DNA of 43,004 nt from a virus, in the IMG/VR virus record IMGVR_UViG_3300010158_000132, positions 1 to 43,004 of that record. The stretch is one strand, 5' to 3'. Positions 38,672 to 43,004 of the stretch are shown here, piece by piece. The position numbers and the translations under genes were made by a program. The first letter of the stretch is position 1. Every line of letters begins with the position of its first letter. The notes below the pieces were generated by a model that was given only the letters and a program-made list of their open reading frames with translations, was not told the origin of the DNA and did not search any database.

Positions 38672-39772
38672 TTATAAATTTGGTAACTGGTCGTAATCCA
38701 GCACATCACTCATCACACCAATAACATAGTTAGTCGATTCTGATTCTTGGAGTGCTGTTTGTTTATTACTTACATTGACATGTTTATTAAACCATGGAAT
38801 AGGCGTTGTCTTAGGAGCAGGAGACTGATATTTAATACCAATTTCTTTAAGAGCACCAACGGCTGTGTAGTCAACAAAATCTTTAAGTATTGCCGCATTA
38901 AGACCAATCACTGGACCTTTTTGGAATAGATAATCAGCCCATTGTTTTTCTTCCCGTATGACATCTAAGTACATAGCATATACTTCTTGCTCACACTCTA
39001 CTTTAGCTTGTGCAAATCGAGGATCCTCTTTGACTACTTGATTGATTAGCCAAGCTGTCCAATCCTTATGTAGTATTTCATCCTGTAAAATTAAACTAAT
39101 AATATTGCCGTTACCAATAAAGATGCGATTCTCAACCATGGCTAAACTTGTAGCAAATGATACCATAAAGCGGAAAGCTTCTAATCCATAACTGGCATTG
39201 AGTGCTAGCCAAATAGCATTGATATGTTCTTGCTCATCAACCTTTCCTAATAATTCTTTTCGACAATTGGTCATATGTAATCTATCATAATATTTTCCAA
39301 TCGAAGAAGCCATACCAACAATTTCTTGTGTATCATGGATAGTATTAAAAATGTCTTTAGGTACATTATAGATGTTGCGTATAATATGGCTATAACTACG
39401 ACTGTGTATATTTGTTTCAAAGAATCCCCAGTTATACATTAGTGCTTCTAGTTCGGGTATAGACACTACAGGTGTAAATACCTGTGTTGGACCGCGACCT
39501 TGTAAACTATCAAGAGCAGTTTGTCTAAGCAAATTACTGGTAAAGATATGTCGTACCGTATCACTAGATTCTTTAAAATCGTTAGCATCTTTGGTTAGCG
39601 AAATTTCCTCGGGCACCCAAAAGAATCCGCGGGCTTCTTGTTCAAATTTTACAATTTTATTGTATTTGACTTCTTCAAATCGTTGGATAGTTACAGGCCC
39701 TGCTGGGTCCAAGAACATCTTACGATTAAGATAATCTGTTTTAGTTGTTAGGTTGTATTGTTGTTGGCTCAT
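38672..39772 (-). CDS. nrdB: Ribonucleotide reductase class Ia beta subunit
   Basis: 366 residues. The diiron and radical site: D88 in ALDSLQGR, E119 and H123 in FFETNIHSRSY with Y127 as the radical Tyr, a further E in ASYGLEAFRF, and the DEILH pair further on. It reduces NDPs to dNDPs with NrdA. In E. coli the ExxH spacing is ETIH; here it is ETNIH, one residue longer. It is separated from nrdA by four genes, which is unusual. It overlaps the 89-aa gene upstream by 32 nt. Confidence 0.93.
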   Translation of the reverse strand: MSQQQYNLTTKTDYLNRKMFLDPAGPVTIQRFEEVKYNKIVKFEQEARGFFWVPEEISLTKDANDFKESSDTVRHIFTSNLLRQTALDSLQGRGPTQVFTPVVSIPELEALMYNWGFFETNIHSRSYSHIIRNIYNVPKDIFNTIHDTQEIVGMASSIGKYYDRLHMTNCRKELLGKVDEQEHINAIWLALNASYGLEAFRFMVSFATSLAMVENRIFIGNGNIISLILQDEILHKDWTAWLINQVVKEDPRFAQAKVECEQEVYAMYLDVIREEKQWADYLFQKGPVIGLNAAILKDFVDYTAVGALKEIGIKYQSPAPKTTPIPWFNKHVNVSNKQTALQESESTNYVIGVMSDVLDYDQLPNL

Positions 39773-40010
39773 CGTCTTCTTTAAATTCTATTACTAATCC
39801 TTCTTCTTCGTCAATATACGCTGACTCAAAATTCTCATCTTGTAATGAGGCTAGTATTATTTCTTTTGCTTCGTCTTCAATATAAAAATCTGGATTAAGA
39901 TTTCTTATTATCAACCACTCTCTTAAATGTTGATCTAAACTTTTAAGAACTTGTCCTTCGTTAGTAACAAATTCTATATCAGTTATATCTTCCTTTGAGG
40001 ATATTTTCAT
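39741..40010 (-). CDS. 89-aa acidic hypothetical protein
   Basis: MKISSKEDITDIEFVTNEGQ with a strongly acidic tail (DEEEGLVIEFKEDDEP). The start overlaps the YHYH gene's stop (ATGA). Function unknown. Confidence 0.6.
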   Translation of the reverse strand: MKISSKEDITDIEFVTNEGQVLKSLDQHLREWLIIRNLNPDFYIEDEAKEIILASLQDENFESAYIDEEEGLVIEFKEDDEPTTIQPNN

Positions 40011-41086
40011 TGGAATGATCCAATCGGAATCGCAATAATACCTTTTGGCCCGTGATTCTCGTGTCCATTCTTGCTTGGTACTCCATGAGGTTTTTTGTGT
40101 GCGTTCATGTCGGCCGACCCCAGGGCTTGATCATAGTTGACTTCGCCTCTAAAACAACCAATGGCATATGGAAATTCACGGTTCAAGTGATAGTGATAGA
40201 TATTCTGCATCTTGCCATCCCACTGTACTGGATGGGTGTGTCCATGACATTCGTCCAGTTGAGCATTGGTAACCATTTTGCTGTCATCGCCTCTGGGACC
40301 ATAGACACCAAATCCGTCTAGAGCATAGCCAAACAAGGGTGAGTGGCCTTCGGTTCCTTGGTTGGGAAAACACTTCCAGCTATAACCATGTAAGTGATAT
40401 TGTTGAGCATAAGGATGTCCCCAGCATTGGTCAATTGGCAAGATTGAAGCAGGTGGATACCATGCTGTGGCACTGGCGTTGGCAATCTCAGCGTGCCATA
40501 CTGTGCCAGTAAGTGTAACGCCAATTGGCAATGCGGCTATGGGATTAGGCGTAGCACTTAGCTTGGGAATTTTAGGTAGTTGAATATTCAACTCATAAGG
40601 GCTGATACCAATTGCCGCGGCACTTGAATAATCATGACCAGGAATACCTGTTCTAAAATCATGTCCGCCTGGAGCTTCTTGATAAAACTTGTAGGCAGGA
40701 GTGCCAGGTTGTACAGGAAAGTCGCCCATTGCGGTGTTGGGTAATCCATTACCTACAAAATAACGATACCGACTATCTTCGGTAATAGCAAACACACTAC
40801 CTTCTTTTGCGTAATCTTTAGCATATTTGGTACCGCTTACAAATGGCATCTTTGCGATAACAACGGTGTTGTTTGAAGTATCCATCCACGGTTGGGTGCT
40901 TAGTTCAAATCGTGTATTGCCGGGAACTGCCGCAAGAAAATCTGCTGCCATGAATAGTCCGTTACGATGAGCTTGATAAGGGCTTATGGTCCCCGAGCTT
41001 AACAAAGTTGTTGGCGCATCTTCTGCTCGAGCACCACTTATTACTGTGATACCGAGTATCATTACTGCTAATATATTTTTAATCAT
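40007..41086 (-). CDS. Exported YHYH-domain protein
   Basis: 359 residues with signal peptide (MIKNILAVMILGITVISGARA, cleavage near 22). The YHYH domain is clear in the C-terminal half: YALDGFGVYGPRGDD, LDECHGHTHPVQWDG, IYHYHLNREFPYAIGCFRG. Earlier there is also QYHLHGYSWKCF. The many His and Cys suggest metal binding. YHYH proteins are secreted, of uncertain function, and usually bacterial, so this is likely acquired cargo. It lies between nrdB and nrdA and shares a leader (TTAAAGGAAAATAAA) with the next gene. Confidence 0.88.
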   Translation of the reverse strand: MIKNILAVMILGITVISGARAEDAPTTLLSSGTISPYQAHRNGLFMAADFLAAVPGNTRFELSTQPWMDTSNNTVVIAKMPFVSGTKYAKDYAKEGSVFAITEDSRYRYFVGNGLPNTAMGDFPVQPGTPAYKFYQEAPGGHDFRTGIPGHDYSSAAAIGISPYELNIQLPKIPKLSATPNPIAALPIGVTLTGTVWHAEIANASATAWYPPASILPIDQCWGHPYAQQYHLHGYSWKCFPNQGTEGHSPLFGYALDGFGVYGPRGDDSKMVTNAQLDECHGHTHPVQWDGKMQNIYHYHLNREFPYAIGCFRGEVNYDQALGSADMNAHKKPHGVPSKNGHENHGPKGIIAIPIGSFQ

Positions 41087-41103
41087 TTTATTTTCCTTTA
41101 ATT

Positions 41104-41469
41104 TTATTTTGCGGTCGGCATCTCTATGGTAAGATTGATTATTATTTTTGTTGGTGCGTTGCCGTTGTTTCCATTACCGCCAATGCTGACAGTATTACTG
41201 GTATTACCGTACGAGCCTTGTAGATTGGTGTTACCATACGAGCCCTTGATATCGGTATTACCGTATGATCCTTGTAGATCAGTATTACCATAGGATCCTT
41301 TGATATCAGTATTGCCATACGAACCTTGTAGATCAGTATTGCCATACGAGCCCCGGAGGCTAGTATTGCCATTATCTTTTACAGCGGCCTTACCGTTGTT
41401 TTGTGTAGACTGTGCAAATCCAAATGCTGGGATTAAAAAAGCCAGCACAATAAGTAATTTGAATTTCAT
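41104..41469 (-). CDS. Exported nonapeptide-repeat protein
   Basis: 121 residues with a signal peptide (MKFKLLIVLAFLIPAFGFA, cleavage near 19). Residues 40-90 are perfect-register repeats of nine: GSYGNTDLQ, GSYGNTDIK, alternating, about 5.7 copies. After these comes a Gly/Asn stretch and a hydrophobic tail (KIIINLTIEMPTAK). The alternating L/I and Q/K suggest a beta-solenoid or amyloid-like surface. It could be an adhesive or ice- or surface-binding protein. I know no family for this exact repeat. Confidence 0.78.
   Translation of the reverse strand: MKFKLLIVLAFLIPAFGFAQSTQNNGKAAVKDNGNTSLRGSYGNTDLQGSYGNTDIKGSYGNTDLQGSYGNTDIKGSYGNTNLQGSYGNTSNTVSIGGNGNNGNAPTKIIINLTIEMPTAK
41200..41352 (-). 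repeat. 27-nt coding tandem repeat
   Basis: Coding repeats of GSYGNT(D/N)(L/I)(Q/K), nine residues each, codons varied between copies, so the protein repeat is selected rather than a recent DNA slip. Confidence 0.8.
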
Positions 41470-41480
41470 TTTATTTTCCT

Positions 41481-42092
41481 TTAATTACCTGGTGGGTTTT
41501 GTATCGGTAAACTTACAGGGTACTGACTACAAGCATCTGGATTACCTTGCCCAGCTTCGGTTAAGAATGTAGTAGCGGCGGCCACTTGTCCTGTAGGGCA
41601 TGAACATATAGCTATACCATCGGCACCGATCTTACAATTCCAACTGAAACAGTTACTGGCTTTGTCACCTAGATTCAAACTTGCATCACATTTTTGAACT
41701 GTGGCTTTCATGTCTTTTGGCTTGTTACTAAAGTTACTAGCTTCCTGTGGATAGTATAACTTAGGAGCAAATAAACTCCATACATGTTGACTATCTGTTG
41801 GCGTACAACTACCTGCCATGTTACCAGCTTTGGTATCAGCAATAGCACGACCTTCGAGAATAGGGCAACGACATTCTACCTCGGGATAAGGAGTGCCATT
41901 ATTACCAGTAATCATCTTGCCTGTAACCTTACAAGTTGATGCGGCGCATAGGGCATACTTACCATCACATACTGTTAATCCAGATGTAGACTTTGATTGT
42001 GCTTTATCGGAAATACTAAATTTTGTATATAAGGCGTATGCTGCTAGCGCCAATACTACTACCCCAACTAATACTAATAATATTTTTTTCAT
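41481..42092 (-). CDS. Exported or membrane-anchored Cys-rich protein
   Basis: 203 residues. N-terminal anchor/signal (MKKILLVLVGVVVLALAAYA). The ectodomain has about 12 Cys, e.g. CDGKYALCAASTCKVTG, VECRCPILEG, NCFSWNCK and CSCPTGQ, spaced like a disulfide-rich secreted domain. The WSLFAPKLYYPQE and TEAGQGNPDACSQYPVS strings are distinctive. It lies next to the repeat and YHYH genes and could act with them at the cell surface. Family unknown to me. Confidence 0.65.
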   Translation of the reverse strand: MKKILLVLVGVVVLALAAYALYTKFSISDKAQSKSTSGLTVCDGKYALCAASTCKVTGKMITGNNGTPYPEVECRCPILEGRAIADTKAGNMAGSCTPTDSQHVWSLFAPKLYYPQEASNFSNKPKDMKATVQKCDASLNLGDKASNCFSWNCKIGADGIAICSCPTGQVAAATTFLTEAGQGNPDACSQYPVSLPIQNPPGN

Positions 42093-42101
42093 TTTTTCTT
42101 T

Positions 42102-43004
42102 CTATAATTTACAAGCTTCACAATCTTCTTGATCGTCAAAATCTATCACTTCTAATTTTTCTTCTACTTCGTCTTGACCTTTACTACCTTGTTTGTTGAT
42201 CAAACTATAGTAGAAAGTTTTTAATCCCCACCTATGTGCTGACATTAAATTTTTAGCAATTAATGTAGTTGGTACTTTTCTATCTGGAAAGTGAGCAGGA
42301 TTATAGAAAGTGTTAGTTGAGATACTCTGGTCTACATAAGCGGCTAATACACTGGCAGTCTTAAGATAACCATCGCAATCCTTCTGTTCCCACATCAATT
42401 GATATTTATTCTTTAATTTATTATACTCGGGCGCTACTTGAATTAAACTTCCTGCTTTACTTTCTTTAACAGTAATTAAACTCATTGGCAATTCAATTCC
42501 ATTTGTACTATTAATAACAACACTACTTGATTCTACTGGGGCTACAGCCATTAATGTCCCATTGCGTACTCCGTACTCTTTCATATTGACACGAAGGGTT
42601 TCCCAGTCGAGTTCAGGAGTAAAATCAGCTAACTCGTTGACTGCCTTGGCACGAAGTTCCCAAGGGAATGTACCTTGCCCATAGCGTGTTTTATCTGAAT
42701 GTAAGCAAGGACCGCGTTCTTTAGCAAGTTCCACTGTGGCTTCTGTTAAGTAGTAGGCTTGATGTTCCATCCAAGATTTAACTTCAGCAAGAGCATCTTT
42801 CTCGCCATACTTCAAACTACGTTTGGCATGCCAGTAGGCTAAGTTAGTGATGCCAATGCCTAAGGGCTGTATTTCATCATTGCTTAACTGTGACTGAATG
42901 GAAAGAAAATCTTGGTAGTCCAAAATATTACACAGGCTACGCTGGAGTATACGACAAGCACGCCGCATGTCTTCTGGATTACGGAAAGCTCCCCAATTGA
43001 TGGA
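42102..43004 (-). CDS. nrdA: Ribonucleotide reductase class Ia alpha subunit, 3' part
   Basis: The frame is open to the right edge (codons before 42968 read SINWGAFRNPED), so it is partial. The visible 301 residues match the NrdA C-terminal barrel: INSTNGIELPMSLITVKESK, DQSISTNTFYNP, KTFYYS (the radical-pathway tyrosines) and the C-terminal CEACKL, whose two Cys relay electrons from glutaredoxin. It forms the class Ia enzyme with NrdB. Confidence 0.93.
   Translation of the reverse strand, partial: SINWGAFRNPEDMRRACRILQRSLCNILDYQDFLSIQSQLSNDEIQPLGIGITNLAYWHAKRSLKYGEKDALAEVKSWMEHQAYYLTEATVELAKERGPCLHSDKTRYGQGTFPWELRAKAVNELADFTPELDWETLRVNMKEYGVRNGTLMAVAPVESSSVVINSTNGIELPMSLITVKESKAGSLIQVAPEYNKLKNKYQLMWEQKDCDGYLKTASVLAAYVDQSISTNTFYNPAHFPDRKVPTTLIAKNLMSAHRWGLKTFYYSLINKQGSKGQDEVEEKLEVIDFDDQEDCEACKL

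Noticed and set aside
41200-41352. CRISPR-like array
   Set aside because: The 27-nt units are contiguous with no spacers and encode an in-frame 9-aa repeat in an exported protein.
1-43004. Bacterial chromosome or prophage origin
   Set aside because: Strong strand bias, tiny overlapping genes, fibre/PAAR/RNR/ligase content and lack of integrase, rRNA, tRNA or host housekeeping operons fit a lytic phage better.

Overview
The window looks like part of the genome of a large lytic tailed phage (T4-like myovirus type), not a bacterial chromosome. Reasons: virion genes at both ends (a YadA/T4-fibre-like tail protein, a LamG-like protein, a PAAR tail-tip protein), phage-type class Ia ribonucleotide reductase with glutaredoxin, an ATP-dependent DNA ligase, a SleB-type lysozyme, dozens of tiny tightly overlapping genes (ATGA and TAATG junctions), and almost complete minus-strand polarity after the first 2.4 kb. 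The host is probably a Gram-negative aquatic bacterium, perhaps a betaproteobacterium. This is inferred from the phasin, ClpS, an IbpA-type Hsp20, bS21, secreted and lipoprotein signal peptides, and near-perfect sigma-70 promoters.

Layout. 1-2410 (+): tail fibre and adhesin-like genes. 2462-4456 (-): small early-type genes. 4571-10749: a GT4 glycosyltransferase, three phage proteins of unknown role (one with a possible nuclease core), a prolyl-4-hydroxylase-like 2OG-Fe(II) oxygenase and two overlapping SPPY methyltransferase-like genes, a possible DNA or surface modification block. 10750-16619: tiny genes, several sharing a C-terminal signature, plus a secreted alpha/beta hydrolase preceded by six nested tiny genes, a GIY-YIG-like protein, and two non-coding gaps of about 0.4-0.5 kb with phased and direct repeats. 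17035-20633: two ClpP-type proteases, then two exported FlgT/LPP20-like envelope proteins. 20798-25153: phasin, fatty-acid desaturase, GNAT, a small basic protein, membrane proteins and UvsE. 25188-32641: tiny membrane genes, a phosphoesterase, ClpS, Hsp20, ribosomal protein bS21, ClpX, a large coiled-coil membrane protein and a CDGSH-like protein. 32654-35855: DNA ligase, a WGR-like protein and the lysozyme. 35924-38429: virion-type genes and PAAR. 38431-43004: glutaredoxin, nrdB, three exported proteins (YHYH, a nonapeptide-repeat protein, a Cys-rich protein), and the 3' part of nrdA.

How the genes may work together. The phage seems to bring a proteostasis and translation kit (ClpX, two ClpP-like subunits, ClpS, Hsp20, bS21), a nucleotide and repair kit (RNR, glutaredoxin, ligase, UvsE), and an unusually large set of envelope, lipid and export genes (desaturase, phasin, lipoprotein, signal-peptide proteins). 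At least 14 minus-strand transcription units begin with a sigma-70-like promoter with exactly 17 bp between boxes, and several share an almost identical leader. This suggests transcription by host RNA polymerase. Functions are assigned by motif recognition only; no database search was possible.
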